Part shown: positions 41,201 to 50,388 of the stretch, piece after piece
How positions within the stretch are numbered: position 1 is the first letter of the stretch
Layout of the letters: every line of letters starts with the position of its first letter
Assembly: GCA_017469955.1 (NCBI GenBank)
Contig: JAFUFJ010000005.1
Span: forward strand, 246,020 to 310,019
Direction: 5' to 3'
From: Prevotella sp.
Lineage (GTDB): Bacteria > Bacteroidota > Bacteroidia > Bacteroidales > Bacteroidaceae
DNA length: 64,000 bases
The notes under the pieces: generated by a model
The model's input: the letters and a program-made list of their open reading frames with translations, nothing else
What the model was told of the DNA's origin: nothing
Databases searched by the model: none
Translations under genes and position numbers: made by a program

Positions 41201-42514
41201 TTAACTGTTGACTCTTTGAATATGGGCTCCTAAGGCATTCAGACGAAGTTCGATGTCCTCATAGCCACGATCAATCTGTGCAATGTTGGCGATGCTGCTC
41301 GTTCCTTGGGCCGAAAGGGCTGCTATCAGCAGGGCTATGCCGGCTCGGATGTCGGGACTTGTCAGCCTTCCTGAACGCAAAGTGATCTTTCTGTCATGAC
41401 CTATGACCACGGCTCTGTGCGGGTCACACAAGATAATCTGGGCACCCATGTCAATAAGCTTGTCGACAAAGAACAGCCTGCTCTCGAACATCTTTTGATG
41501 AATAAGCACTGAACCGCATGCCTGCGTGGCCACAACAAGCATCACCGACAGCAAGTCGGGTGTCAGTCCTGGCCAAGGAGCATCAGAAAGGGTCATGATA
41601 GTGCCGTCGATAAAGGAGTCGATGGTATAGTGTTCTTGACGGGGAATGTACAGGTCGTCGCCCTTTTCCCTGATCTCTATGCCCATCCTGCGGAACGTTT
41701 CTGGTATTACTCCAAGGTTCTTCAGCGACACGTCCCTTATCTTTATGCCGTTTCCGACCATCGCTGCAAGCCCAATAAAGGAACCTACTTCAATCATGTC
41801 GGGCAGTATACGATGGGTGGCGGCATGCAGTTCTTCCACACCTTGGATGGTCAACAGGTTGGAAGCGATGCCCTCTATGCGGCCCCCCATGCTGTTTAAT
41901 AGATGACAGAGCTGCTGAATATAGGGCTCACAGGCTGCATTATAAATCGTAGTTTGGCCTTCGGCAAGGACAGCAGCCATAATGATATTGGCCGTTCCAG
42001 TTACCGAAGCTTCGTCTAAAAGCATATGACTTCCCTTCAGCTTTCCATTGGATTTAATCTCATAAACGTCACGATGCTCGCTGCGAACGAAGGTTGCTCC
42101 GAGGTGGCTGAAGCCCAGAAAATGGGTATCCAGACGCCGTCTCCCGATCTTGTCTCCGCCAGGTTTGGCGATCGTTGCACGCCCAAACCGGCCTAAAAGC
42201 GGACCTATCATGAGCACTGAGCCACGCAACGACGAGCATTTTCTGACGAACTCGTCGCTTTGCAGATAGTCCAGATTCAGTTCATTGCTTTGGAAACTGT
42301 AGCTATGACGGCTGTGGCGTGTCACTTTTACGCCAATATCCTCCAGCAGTTTGATGAGGTTTTTCACATCAAGAATGTCGGGAATATTGTCGATTTTCAC
42401 CTCTTCGCTGGTCAGCAACGTGGCACAGATTACCTCAAGGGCCTCGTTTTTTGCCCCTTGAGGCACGATGGTTCCGCTCAGCAAGTGTCCGCCTTCTATG
42501 ATAAATGATTCCAT
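41201..42514 (-). CDS. murA: UDP-N-acetylglucosamine 1-carboxyvinyltransferase, Cys-to-Asp form
   Basis: 437 residues. MurA transfers enolpyruvate from PEP to UDP-GlcNAc, the first committed step of peptidoglycan. The PEP-binding Lys-Asn pair is present (PQGAKNEAL, Lys22-Asn23), as is the loop region KPGGDKIGRRRLDTH (117-131). In E. coli this loop reads GGCxIG with the Cys that fosfomycin alkylates; here the residue is Asp121. Asp at this position is known to be active and to give fosfomycin insensitivity in other bacteria, so intrinsic resistance at the target is predicted. The gene precedes rimM by one base. Confidence 0.95.
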   Translation of the reverse strand: MESFIIEGGHLLSGTIVPQGAKNEALEVICATLLTSEEVKIDNIPDILDVKNLIKLLEDIGVKVTRHSRHSYSFQSNELNLDYLQSDEFVRKCSSLRGSVLMIGPLLGRFGRATIAKPGGDKIGRRRLDTHFLGFSHLGATFVRSEHRDVYEIKSNGKLKGSHMLLDEASVTGTANIIMAAVLAEGQTTIYNAACEPYIQQLCHLLNSMGGRIEGIASNLLTIQGVEELHAATHRILPDMIEVGSFIGLAAMVGNGIKIRDVSLKNLGVIPETFRRMGIEIREKGDDLYIPRQEHYTIDSFIDGTIMTLSDAPWPGLTPDLLSVMLVVATQACGSVLIHQKMFESRLFFVDKLIDMGAQIILCDPHRAVVIGHDRKITLRSGRLTSPDIRAGIALLIAALSAQGTSSIANIAQIDRGYEDIELRLNALGAHIQRVNS

Positions 42515-42562
42515 ATTTTTCTGATAACATCAATGGTTTCTGCCAGGGAAAGGCTTCCATCC

Positions 42563-43156
42563 TTACTTTTTCTTGCGTTTCTTCTCTACTTCTTGTGGTC
42601 TGATTTTCTCGAACTTAAACTTGTCAAGGTCGATTTGAACCTTTCCGTTCGTGAAACGGGCGAGGTCGGAAACCACCTTTTCATCATCGGCAGATCCGTG
42701 TCCCCACTGCATGAGATTGCGCTTCATCTGGTTGGCTGTGATGCTGATGAGCCTGTCCCGTTCCTCGCCATCGGGCATTTCCTTGAGCTTCTCAAACAGT
42801 TCGAAGACCATGCTGCCATAGTGGCGCACGGGAATGTCCTGCATCGGATATGCCAGCGGCTCGGGCTTTTTGGTGATGTGTGCAGCCTGACTAACGTCGA
42901 AAGGCCAGTCAATGTCGAGCCGGAAACCGCTCATCAAGGCCAAGTGGTCCCACAGTTTCTGCTCATGGTTGCCGGCTTCCTGTGTCTGAGGCACCATGAT
43001 ATCCATGATCTTCACGATGGTATGTGCGCAGCGCTGACGCTCGGCACGGGTCGGAAGCGTGATGGCATAGTCGACCATGTTTTGTATTTCACGCCCGTAT
43101 TCGGGCATCATCAGCTTCTCACGTTGGGTGTTGTAGTCTAATCCTTCTATGTTCAT
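42563..43156 (-). CDS. DUF4290 family protein
   Basis: 197 residues matching the Bacteroidetes-specific DUF4290 family: LDYNTQREKLMMPEYGREIQNMVDYAITLPTRAERQRCAHTIVKIM at the N terminus and a strongly basic tail (KIRPQEVEKKRKKK). It is soluble and helical; its function is unknown. It lies between tsaB (six bases upstream) and murA (48 bases downstream), so it is expressed with essential cell-wall and translation genes. Confidence 0.85.
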   Translation of the reverse strand: MNIEGLDYNTQREKLMMPEYGREIQNMVDYAITLPTRAERQRCAHTIVKIMDIMVPQTQEAGNHEQKLWDHLALMSGFRLDIDWPFDVSQAAHITKKPEPLAYPMQDIPVRHYGSMVFELFEKLKEMPDGEERDRLISITANQMKRNLMQWGHGSADDEKVVSDLARFTNGKVQIDLDKFKFEKIRPQEVEKKRKKK

Positions 43157-43162
43157 AGCTTG

Positions 43163-43852
43163 TTATAAGAGTTTCTTGGAGGGTTTGGCGACGAAGTCTT
43201 TCAGATAGAACGGCACGAAATAGGCCATATCTTCAAAAGCCCCGTCGAAGTATTTCCTTTCGGCCAAGGGGAACATCCATTTGGCTAATGGCACAACATC
43301 GTCGATAAAACAGGCATTGGGATGGCAGATAACATCCTTGCATTTGTCGGCTCCATTGCCGAAAAAACACACCTTTTGCCGGTCGAGATACTCCCGATAG
43401 GTGTCGGCATCCACCACGTCGGCACCCACATTCCTTACTTCTTTCAGCGAGCGATCGTAAAGAGCCGAGTAGACTTCCATGCGCCGGGCGTCGAGCATCG
43501 GGCAGAGCAATGCATCTTCCGGCACCTTGTCGCCCAGCAGAACGGGCACGCAAAGGAGCTGCAAGGTGGGCACGGAAAGGAGCCGGAGGCCACGTCCGTA
43601 GCACACGCCCTTGGCCATTGACACCCCAATACGCAAGCCCGTATAGGAACCTGGACCCTGACTTACGGCCACAGCGTCCAAGTCTAAGAGCCGCATGTCT
43701 GCAAAGGAAAGGGCTTCGTCGACAAACGTTCCGAGGCTGACTGCATGGTTAGGCCCGTCAAAGTCGGCCCGTTCGAACACGCATTCCCCATCCTTGCTGA
43801 CTGCTACTGAGCACACATCAGTGCTGGTTTCGATATGTAGGATACACGACAT
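43163..43852 (-). CDS. tsaB: tRNA threonylcarbamoyladenosine biosynthesis protein TsaB
   Basis: 229 residues from ATG 43852 (MSCILHIETSTDVCSVAV); ten in-frame upstream codons are ignored because the promoter lies there. It has the ASKHA fold with the phosphate-binding stretch DAVAVSQGPGSYTGLRIGVSMAKG. TsaB is the non-catalytic partner of TsaD and TsaE in making t6A at position 37 of ANN-reading tRNAs. It is divergent from yicC across a 100-bp region carrying a promoter for each. Confidence 0.93.
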   Translation of the reverse strand: MSCILHIETSTDVCSVAVSKDGECVFERADFDGPNHAVSLGTFVDEALSFADMRLLDLDAVAVSQGPGSYTGLRIGVSMAKGVCYGRGLRLLSVPTLQLLCVPVLLGDKVPEDALLCPMLDARRMEVYSALYDRSLKEVRNVGADVVDADTYREYLDRQKVCFFGNGADKCKDVICHPNACFIDDVVPLAKWMFPLAERKYFDGAFEDMAYFVPFYLKDFVAKPSKKLL

Positions 43853-43879
43853 GTTGTTCTCTTCAAAGAAATTATTTTG

Positions 43880-43887
43880 CAAATTTA
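43880..43887 (-). promoter_or_regulatory. tsaB promoter (-7 box)
   Basis: TAAATTTG on the minus strand, 28 bases before ATG 43852. It probably drives tsaB-DUF4290-murA-rimM-dxr-rseP. Confidence 0.55.
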
Positions 43888-43921
43888 CTTATTTTTATTC
43901 TTTTCTCTCTTAAAAAAAGCG

Positions 43922-43929
43922 TACTTTTG
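43922..43929 (+). promoter_or_regulatory. yicC promoter (-7 box)
   Basis: TACTTTTG on the plus strand, 23 bases before ATG 43952. It probably drives yicC-gmk-nadD. Confidence 0.55.
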
Positions 43930-43951
43930 CAGAAAATTAACGCACTACATC

Positions 43952-44830
43952 ATGATTCTTTCCATGACAGGCTTCGGCAAGTCCGTTGTCAATTACAAAA
44001 ACAAGAAGGTCCACATCGAGATAAAATCGCTGAACAGCAAGTCTCTCGACCTTTCCACACGTATCGCTCCTCTCTACCGAGACAAGGAGATTGATATCCG
44101 ACAACTCCTTGCCCAGGCACTCGAACGTGGCAAGATAGACTTCTCCATCTGGGTTGAAAACGACGAGGAAACCAATTGTGTTCCTGTCAATGCTCCTTTG
44201 CTTGAGACCTATTTCAGACAGTTGCAGACCATTGTCCGTCAGGCAGGAATGCCCGAACCTTCCGACTGGCTGGGCACCTTGATGCGCCTTCCCGACGTGA
44301 TGTCAAAGACTGAAACCGAAGTGTTGGAGGACGAAGAGTGGGCTGTCGTGGCCGAGGCCATTGCCGAAGCCGTCGGTCAACTCACGTCGTTCCGCCGGCA
44401 AGAGGGCGCTGCCCTGCAGAAGAAGTTTGAGGAAAAGCTCGACAACATCGAGTCGCTCATGCGCAGCATCGAGCCCTATGAAAAGAGCCGGATAGAGAAA
44501 ATCAGACAGCGAATCGTCGACAACCTCAGGCTCATTCCTGAGGCTGACTACAATGAGAACCGCCTTGAGCAGGAGTTGATCTACTACATTGAGAAGCTCG
44601 ACATCAGCGAAGAAAAGCAACGACTGGCCAACCACTTGGCCTATTTCCGCCAGACAATGAACGAAGACGGCCACGGAGTAGGCAAGAAACTGGGATTCAT
44701 CGCCCAGGAAATGGGACGCGAAATCAACACCACAGGGTCGAAAAGCAACCAGGCCGAGATGCAGAACATCGTGGTGATGATGAAAGACGAGCTCGAGCAG
44801 ATCAAGGAACAAGTGCTCAACACCCTGTAA
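43952..44830 (+). CDS. yicC: YicC family endoribonuclease
   Basis: 292 residues from ATG 43952 (MILSMTGFGKSVVNYKNKKVHIEIKSLNSKSLD), the conserved YicC N terminus. An in-frame extension upstream overlaps the promoter and is rejected. The C-terminal DUF1732 part is present (NRLEQELIYYIEKLDISEEKQRLANHLAYF ... GKKLGFIAQEMGREINTTGSKSNQAEM). YicC proteins have been linked to RNA cleavage and stationary-phase survival. The yicC-gmk pairing is widespread, and here gmk follows after 66 bases. Confidence 0.93.
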   Translation: MILSMTGFGKSVVNYKNKKVHIEIKSLNSKSLDLSTRIAPLYRDKEIDIRQLLAQALERGKIDFSIWVENDEETNCVPVNAPLLETYFRQLQTIVRQAGMPEPSDWLGTLMRLPDVMSKTETEVLEDEEWAVVAEAIAEAVGQLTSFRRQEGAALQKKFEEKLDNIESLMRSIEPYEKSRIEKIRQRIVDNLRLIPEADYNENRLEQELIYYIEKLDISEEKQRLANHLAYFRQTMNEDGHGVGKKLGFIAQEMGREINTTGSKSNQAEMQNIVVMMKDELEQIKEQVLNTL

Positions 44831-44896
44831 CTTACGCCCGGCATCCATTGCCCTTACGCCAACAACAACCATTCTTAGAACGAAAGACTCCCCACT

Positions 44897-45496
44897 ATGA
44901 GCAGCAGAAAAAGCACCAAGGCCTCGGGACTGATCATCTTCTCAGCCCCGTCGGGCAGCGGAAAGAGCACCATCGTCAACTGGCTCATGCAGCAGCATTC
45001 TGAGCTTCGTCTGGCATTTTCCATCTCTTGCACGAGCAGAAAGCCCCGCGGTGAAGAGCGCGACGGGGTGGAATACTTCTTCTTGTCGCCTGAAGAATTC
45101 CGCCAGCGCATAGAGCAAGACGAGTTTCTTGAGTACGAACAGGTGTATGAAAACCGGTTCTACGGCACGCTCAAGTCGCAGGTCGAACGCCAGCTTTCGG
45201 CCGGACAGAACGTCGTTTTCGATGTCGATGTGAAGGGCGGAGTCAACATTAAGCGCCATTATGGGTCACGTGCCTTGAGCATCTTCATACAGCCTCCTTC
45301 GATTGAAGAGCTGAGAAGACGGCTTGAATCGCGCGCCACCGACTCTGCCGAAGCCATCGAAGAACGGCTGGCCAAGGCTGAATACGAGATGACATTCGCC
45401 TCGCAGTTCGACCGCATCCTTGTCAACGACGACCTTGAAACGGCCCAGGACGAAGCGTTCGACATGGTCAGCCAATTCCTCGACTCATGCGAATAG
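44897..45496 (+). CDS. gmk: Guanylate kinase
   Basis: 199 residues with the P-loop SAPSGSGKST (about 16-25), SCTSRKPRGEERDGVEYFF for GMP binding and the VFDVDVKGGVNIK stretch. It phosphorylates GMP to GDP. The stop overlaps the nadD start by ten bases, implying coupled translation. Confidence 0.97.
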   Translation: MSSRKSTKASGLIIFSAPSGSGKSTIVNWLMQQHSELRLAFSISCTSRKPRGEERDGVEYFFLSPEEFRQRIEQDEFLEYEQVYENRFYGTLKSQVERQLSAGQNVVFDVDVKGGVNIKRHYGSRALSIFIQPPSIEELRRRLESRATDSAEAIEERLAKAEYEMTFASQFDRILVNDDLETAQDEAFDMVSQFLDSCE

Positions 45497-46101
45497 GCAT
45501 CTTCGGAGGGTCCTTCAACCCCATCCACCGTGGCCATATTGCCCTTGCCAGACAGCTTCTCAAGGCTGCAAGGCTCGACGAAATATGGCTGATGGTCACA
45601 CCCCTCAACCCCTTCAAGCAGCAAGACGCCGACCTGCTCGACGACCATTTGCGATTGCAGATGGCCGAGAAAGCCCTCGAAAGCGAACCCCGTCTGAAGG
45701 CCTCCGACTATGAATTTCACCTTCCAAAGCCATCTTACACCTGGCAAACCCTGCAAGCTCTCAGCCACGACTATCGACAACACCAGTTCACTTTGCTCAT
45801 CGGAGCCGACAACTGGGCGAGCTTTGACCGGTGGTATCACCACGAAGACTTGCTCAAAAACTATCCCATTGTGGTCTATCCACGCGAGGGAAGCCCCGTT
45901 GACGAGGCGTCATTGCCCGACGGAGTGACGACGGTCAACACCCGCCTATACCGCATCAGCAGCACAGAAATACGCCGGCGCATCCGCCAAGGGAAGCCCG
46001 TCAAGAGGCTCCTACCAGCCCAAATCCTCGAAATGGCCACCGAGTTCTACTCGGCAACCGGCAAGAAAGACGCTGACAACAGCAACCACCCAACCGTCTG
46101 A
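45487..46101 (+). CDS. nadD: Nicotinate-nucleotide adenylyltransferase
   Basis: 204 residues. The nucleotidyltransferase signature GGSFNPIHRGHIAL is at the N terminus and the second motif ISSTEIRRRI near residue 160. It makes deamido-NAD from nicotinate mononucleotide and ATP. It starts inside the end of gmk and closes the yicC-gmk-nadD operon. Confidence 0.96.
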   Translation: MRIGIFGGSFNPIHRGHIALARQLLKAARLDEIWLMVTPLNPFKQQDADLLDDHLRLQMAEKALESEPRLKASDYEFHLPKPSYTWQTLQALSHDYRQHQFTLLIGADNWASFDRWYHHEDLLKNYPIVVYPREGSPVDEASLPDGVTTVNTRLYRISSTEIRRRIRQGKPVKRLLPAQILEMATEFYSATGKKDADNSNHPTV

Positions 46102-46181
46102 CAATCAGCCATCTACGACCACACACCCTCCCTTCCCGGGCAGATTTCCCCCTCTTCCTTTCCGCGCCCCGAAGACTTGAC

Positions 46182-46294
46182 CTTGAGAAAGCTGCCCTTT
46201 CACGTCGAGAAGTCATAGCTTTCATCCCCAGAACCCTATCCTTTCTCAGCCACAACCCATAGACTTCTCGACCTGAAACCTAAGCTTTCTCGCC
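46182..46294. repeat. Family-1 intergenic array, locus C (five units)
   Basis: Five units between convergent genes, starting GAGAAAGCTGCCCTTTC and ending ACCTAAGCTTTCTC. Unit 3 (AACCCTATCCTTTCTC) and unit 5 match the same-numbered units of locus A. The rest of 46102-46375 has only the terminator below. Confidence 0.8.
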
Positions 46295-46315
46295 GAGACG
46301 CCTCACGAAAGCACG

Positions 46316-46347
46316 AAAAAAGGGCGAGCCCCGAAGGACCCGCCCCT
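46316..46347 (-). terminator. Terminator of the polysaccharide cluster
   Basis: On the minus strand GGGGCGGGTCC-TTC-GGGGCTCGCCC forms a strong stem followed by TTTTTT. It lies after the stop of the last cluster gene (46376). Confidence 0.75.
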
Positions 46348-46375
46348 TGTCTTTTAGCGGCTGTCATGGCAGGAG

Positions 46376-47473
46376 TCAAGCCCTGTAACGCATGCGCCAA
46401 AGGAAATGCCACGTACGAAACAATGGCTCAAAAAAAGCCTCTGAGGGGAAATAGCGCATGAACTTCAGACTGTGAACAAGCTTCTTGTAGGCGCGTTTCG
46501 GATAGAAACGACGGGCAGAAGCGTGCTCATAGTCGTCGTTGTAGCGCCCGAAAGTGCCCCCTCGAAGCACGTCTTCAAGCACAACCCTGCCACGCTTCTC
46601 GTCGGGATCGGCCAAGAGATATCGCTCAGGAAGACCCAGAATCTCGTGCTCAATCCACATCATCGCCCTCGCAAAACGCAGCATGTTATAGCTGCTGAGC
46701 TGCCTGTTCAAGCCGGCACGGTCAATGTCTTCGGCCTGCAAGAGCAGGTAGTAATAGTCGACAAGCTGCCGAAGGCCGATGCCTTCGTCGAAGATATGGT
46801 GCATCACGTGGCAGAGCTGATAGACAAGATTGAACCGGATCGTCGGCACAGGCACGCTGCCTTCCGCCGATGCCAGCGCCACTCGACGGCCCATCTGCTC
46901 GCGCTTCTCGCTCTCAAACCATCGCTGCAAGCGCCTGTTGCAGAAGGGATTATTGACATAGGAAGGCCGATAGTGCACCTCGACATCGACTCCCTTCACC
47001 GCCGGAAAGTCGATATGCAGGTAGATCATCTTAGACTTTGGAAACAGACCGCGCACATATCGTGTGATGTCCCGGCGCGTTCCGTCGAGCCAAATGTCTA
47101 CATCGCCGGCCATACGCAAGGTGGGATCGGGGTACATCAAGGCATTGCCCTGCCCTTTCAGGATACAGTTGGGGAAGCCTTCCGTGAGGAAAGCCTGCGA
47201 GACAAAGAGCGTCTTCTCGTCTAAAAGGCGATTCTGCTTCCTCACCTTCGCCACCAAAGCCATCCACGCCATTACATCGTCGTCGGTGGGTTTGTTGACG
47301 GTCATGCTGCCCAAACGTTCGACTCCTCGCCAGCAAACACCCACAATCGAATGCTGATTGGCAAAGTCACGCAGGTTCATCCAGCTGATGTCACGGGCAC
47401 AATCGGGCACCTCGCCGGTCTCGGAAAGGCAGAATCTGAGAAACTTCAGATAGCTTTCAAACTCGCTCTTCAT
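46376..47473 (-). CDS. Nucleotidyltransferase family protein (NTP_transf_5 type)
   Basis: 365 residues. The pattern GQGNALMYPDPTLRMAGDVDIWLDG (about residue 115-140) has the G...DxD arrangement of the uncharacterised nucleotidyltransferase family PF14907. Further conserved-looking stretches are HIDFPAVKGVDVEVHYRPSYVNNP and LCHVMHHIFDEGIGLRQLVDYYYLL. Members are often encoded in exopolysaccharide clusters, as here, with no proven substrate. The gene overlaps the end of the adjacent glycosyltransferase by four bases and closes the minus-strand cluster. Confidence 0.78.
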   Translation of the reverse strand: MKSEFESYLKFLRFCLSETGEVPDCARDISWMNLRDFANQHSIVGVCWRGVERLGSMTVNKPTDDDVMAWMALVAKVRKQNRLLDEKTLFVSQAFLTEGFPNCILKGQGNALMYPDPTLRMAGDVDIWLDGTRRDITRYVRGLFPKSKMIYLHIDFPAVKGVDVEVHYRPSYVNNPFCNRRLQRWFESEKREQMGRRVALASAEGSVPVPTIRFNLVYQLCHVMHHIFDEGIGLRQLVDYYYLLLQAEDIDRAGLNRQLSSYNMLRFARAMMWIEHEILGLPERYLLADPDEKRGRVVLEDVLRGGTFGRYNDDYEHASARRFYPKRAYKKLVHSLKFMRYFPSEAFFEPLFRTWHFLWRMRYRA

Positions 47474-48210
47474 GCAAAAGGATTTTGATATCGTCCCAAA
47501 AGCTGTCGAGAAAAATAACGGAAGAAGGCCATGTCGCGAACAAAATAGCGGCGGAACAAGCGCCGGGGCTCATGAAGAAAACGGTAGAGCCACTCCATTC
47601 CAAGCGTTCGCCACCACCGCGGAGCACGCTTCTGAAGGCCTGCTTCAAAGTCGATTGTCGCCCCAAGAGCCATCCAAATACGCACATCAGGCAGACGGTT
47701 CTTCCAGTCGACAATCCACTTTTCCTGCTTCGGAGCACCCACTCCTACGACCACAACCGTAGCCTTGCTGCGCTTGATGCGGTCGACAATCTGCTCACAT
47801 TCGCCAACCTTCTGGTCGAAACCCCATGAGGGTGACAGGGCGTCGACTACGATTTCTCGGCCGATTCGCTCATTGACGGCGCGCTGAGCCATCACGGATG
47901 CATCGCCCATTCCGCCGAGAAGAAAAATGCGACAGCCGGGATTCTCACGATGATAGTCACAGAATGCCGGGAAGAACGAACTGCCGGCAATCGACTCAAC
48001 AACGGGCTTTCTCAGCAGCTTTGAGCAGAAATACAGCACGCGACTGTCGCAGATCACCCACTGAGCCTGCCGGTATGCCTCGTAGAAACGGCGGTCGCGC
48101 TGCAACATGACGAGGTGGTCAAGGTTGGGAGTGACCAGCATTCCCTCGGTCAGCGACTCGAGCAACTGGGCTTGAGTGACGTCGGCAATGTCGATGTTGA
48201 GTATCTTCAT
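47470..48210 (-). CDS. WecG/TagA/CpsF-family glycosyltransferase, divergent paralogue
   Basis: 246 residues of the GT26 fold: TPNLDHLVMLQRD near the start, GCRIFLLGGMGDASVMAQRA, VVGVGAPKQEKWI (the G-PKQE motif) and the basic, aromatic C terminus RAPRWWRTLGMEWLYRFLHEPRR. At the active-site segment this copy reads VICDSRVLYF where the neighbour reads GYADGAGVV, so the usual A-D-G-x-G is changed but the Asp is kept. GT26 enzymes add N-acetylmannosamine-type or glucosyl residues to lipid-linked sugars. It lies in tandem with a second family member at 48307. Confidence 0.85.
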   Translation of the reverse strand: MKILNIDIADVTQAQLLESLTEGMLVTPNLDHLVMLQRDRRFYEAYRQAQWVICDSRVLYFCSKLLRKPVVESIAGSSFFPAFCDYHRENPGCRIFLLGGMGDASVMAQRAVNERIGREIVVDALSPSWGFDQKVGECEQIVDRIKRSKATVVVVGVGAPKQEKWIVDWKNRLPDVRIWMALGATIDFEAGLQKRAPRWWRTLGMEWLYRFLHEPRRLFRRYFVRDMAFFRYFSRQLLGRYQNPFA

Positions 48211-48306
48211 TTCCCAGTATTCTGTTTCTTCTCCGCCTCTTCCCTATGCATTCCGGGCGACAACCTGCAGACTTTCGCGGTGGAATCGGGCTGATTGCCG
48301 GCACGA

Positions 48307-49017
48307 CTACAGCCGTCCAAGCAGCATCCACCAAAGGAACTTCAGTCTGTAGACTTCCCTTCGATAGCGGCTGGGCTGCCGAAGAAAGCGGTAAAGAAAC
48401 TCCATATTGTGGTCTTGCCACCATTTTGGTGCTCGTCTTACACGGCCCGTATAGACGTCAAAGCTACCGCCCAACCCCTGATATACAGCCTGATGACGGG
48501 CATGCATGTCGGCCATCAGCAGTTCTTGCTTGGGCGATCCCATCGCCACAAACACCACATCCGGACGTTTTTCTGCCACATCGTCGATGAGCTGGGCTCG
48601 CTCTTCCTCCGTGTTCAGATAGCCGTTTCGATGGCCAACAATCTGAATACCCGGAAAATCGGCATGCAGTCTGGCTATCGTCTCATCGATCACTTCCTGT
48701 CGTCCGCCCACCAGATAAAAGGTCTTGGTGGCACATCCTGCCTTGACCAGTTCCAGCCAAAGGTCGCAACCGGCAATGCGAACGGCATCTTTCCTTCCCT
48801 TTCTGTGCAACGCCACGACCACTCCTGCCCCATCGGCATAACCAATGTTGTCGTTGACGACCGACCGTGTTGCATCAGAAGCCTTGGCAACCTTCTCGGC
48901 ATTCACGGCCACCAACAGCCCCTTTCGGGCTTCAGCATAGGCAATAAACTCAGCAGCCGAGGCAAAAGGATAGACCTTCATGCCGTTCAACGCAATCCTG
49001 TCAGCTTCAGAAATCAT
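48307..49017 (-). CDS. WecG/TagA/CpsF-family glycosyltransferase
   Basis: 236 residues. GT26 landmarks are LLVAVNAEKVAKA, NIGYADGAGVVVALHRKG (active-site Asp), FYLVGGRQEVID, VVFVAMGSPKQELLM and the membrane-associating C terminus RAPKWWQDHNMEFLYRFLRQPSRYRREVYRLKFLWWML. It overlaps wecC by four bases, and WecC makes UDP-ManNAcA, the sugar used by WecG. A ManNAc(A) transferase role is therefore likely, but a glucosyl or ManNAc specificity cannot be excluded. Confidence 0.88.
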   Translation of the reverse strand: MISEADRIALNGMKVYPFASAAEFIAYAEARKGLLVAVNAEKVAKASDATRSVVNDNIGYADGAGVVVALHRKGRKDAVRIAGCDLWLELVKAGCATKTFYLVGGRQEVIDETIARLHADFPGIQIVGHRNGYLNTEEERAQLIDDVAEKRPDVVFVAMGSPKQELLMADMHARHQAVYQGLGGSFDVYTGRVRRAPKWWQDHNMEFLYRFLRQPSRYRREVYRLKFLWWMLLGRL

Positions 49018-50222
49018 CCCCTTTTGAATATGCCACAGAAGTCAAGTATCACCTTTTCGCTGCTCCACTGCAGTTGTTTAAACTCGTTATGCGCCGTCAG
49101 GAACACCACAATGTCGGCACGATCGTAGGCCTCTTGGTAGTCAGTCAGCTTGAAAACCTTGTGCTCTGACAGGTTTGGTTCGACAACTAAGATGCTGGCA
49201 TCGCTGTAAGCCTGCATCACTTTGCTGACGATATATTTGGCAGGCGACTCACGCAGGTCGTCAATATTCGGCTTAAAGGCCAGCCCCATCATCGCCACAA
49301 CAGGCTTCTGCCGGTGATTCAACTCGTATGTGAGCATGGCATTCTGCACCTTTTCGGCACACCAGTCGGCCTTGTAATTGTTGACTTCACGGGCCATCGC
49401 AATCATACGAGCCTCCTTTGGAAACTCGGAAGATATGAAATACGGGTCAATAGCGATACAATGTCCGCCCACTCCACAGCCAGGATTCAGGATGTTTACA
49501 CGGGGATGCTTGTTGGCTAAGCGGATAAGTTCCCATACGTTGATGCCTGCTTTGCTACATATCAGTGAGAGTTCGTTGGCAAAAGCAATCTGGGAGTCGC
49601 GAGAAGCATTTTCGGTCAACTTGCACATCTCTGCCGTTTTACAGTCAGTAGGATGCAGAGAACCCTCGACAAAACGTCCGTAAAAGTCCTGCGCACACCG
49701 TGTCGATGCCTCATCTATGCCACCAATGACGCGGTCGTTGTGCACGAGTTCATAGATGACATTGCCTGGTAATACGCGTTCAGGACAATAGGCTATGTGG
49801 AGGTTTCCTTTGAGTTCTGGGCGTTCACTGTATATGAGCGACGCCATCTTCTCTGTGGTTCCTACGGGTGAAGTCGACTCAATCACATAAAGATCGCCAG
49901 CCTTCAAAAACGGGATGACCATCCTTGTTGCCGCTTCAACATAAGAGATGTCGGGCTCGTGATTACCCTTGAACGGAGTAGGAACTACGATAAAATAGGC
50001 ATCAGACACGACAGGTAAGGTGGTTGCATGTAGCTTTCCTGAAGCTATTACCTCCTCCAACAGGTCTTGAAGTCCGGGCTCTACGATGTGCAACCGGCCC
50101 TGATTCGTCTTTTCCACCACATCGGGATTGATGTCAACTCCCGTGACATTCACTCCGCTTCGTGCTGCAATAATGGCAGTGGGCAATCCTATATAGCCCA
50201 GCCCCATGAAACATGCTTTCAT
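49014..50222 (-). CDS. wecC: UDP-N-acetyl-D-mannosamine dehydrogenase-like nucleotide-sugar dehydrogenase
   Basis: 402 residues. The NAD-binding N terminus is FMGLGYIGLPTAIIAA, the middle has ESTSPVGTTEKM and AYCPERVLPG, and the catalytic Cys lies in GVGGHCIAIDPYF (about residue 250). The C-terminal domain contains GLAFKPNIDDLRESPA. The subgroup (PGNV.YEL) fits UDP-ManNAc 6-dehydrogenase. The epimerase WecB that would supply UDP-ManNAc is not in this window. Gaps are 166 bases to the ATP-grasp gene upstream and an overlap with the GT downstream. Confidence 0.9.
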   Translation of the reverse strand: MKACFMGLGYIGLPTAIIAARSGVNVTGVDINPDVVEKTNQGRLHIVEPGLQDLLEEVIASGKLHATTLPVVSDAYFIVVPTPFKGNHEPDISYVEAATRMVIPFLKAGDLYVIESTSPVGTTEKMASLIYSERPELKGNLHIAYCPERVLPGNVIYELVHNDRVIGGIDEASTRCAQDFYGRFVEGSLHPTDCKTAEMCKLTENASRDSQIAFANELSLICSKAGINVWELIRLANKHPRVNILNPGCGVGGHCIAIDPYFISSEFPKEARMIAMAREVNNYKADWCAEKVQNAMLTYELNHRQKPVVAMMGLAFKPNIDDLRESPAKYIVSKVMQAYSDASILVVEPNLSEHKVFKLTDYQEAYDRADIVVFLTAHNEFKQLQWSSEKVILDFCGIFKRG

Positions 50223-50388
50223 AAGAGATTTTCTATGTTCCGTCTAACCGATAGATCAGCCGTTCTTATTTGTTGCTATTATATATTATATGTCTAAGAA
50301 AAATGTATATGACAAGAAGGCATTCCCCCTATAATCTTCTGCCGTAGAACCTGTGGAACAGTGCTTTTCCCGACACGAAACACCCGTT

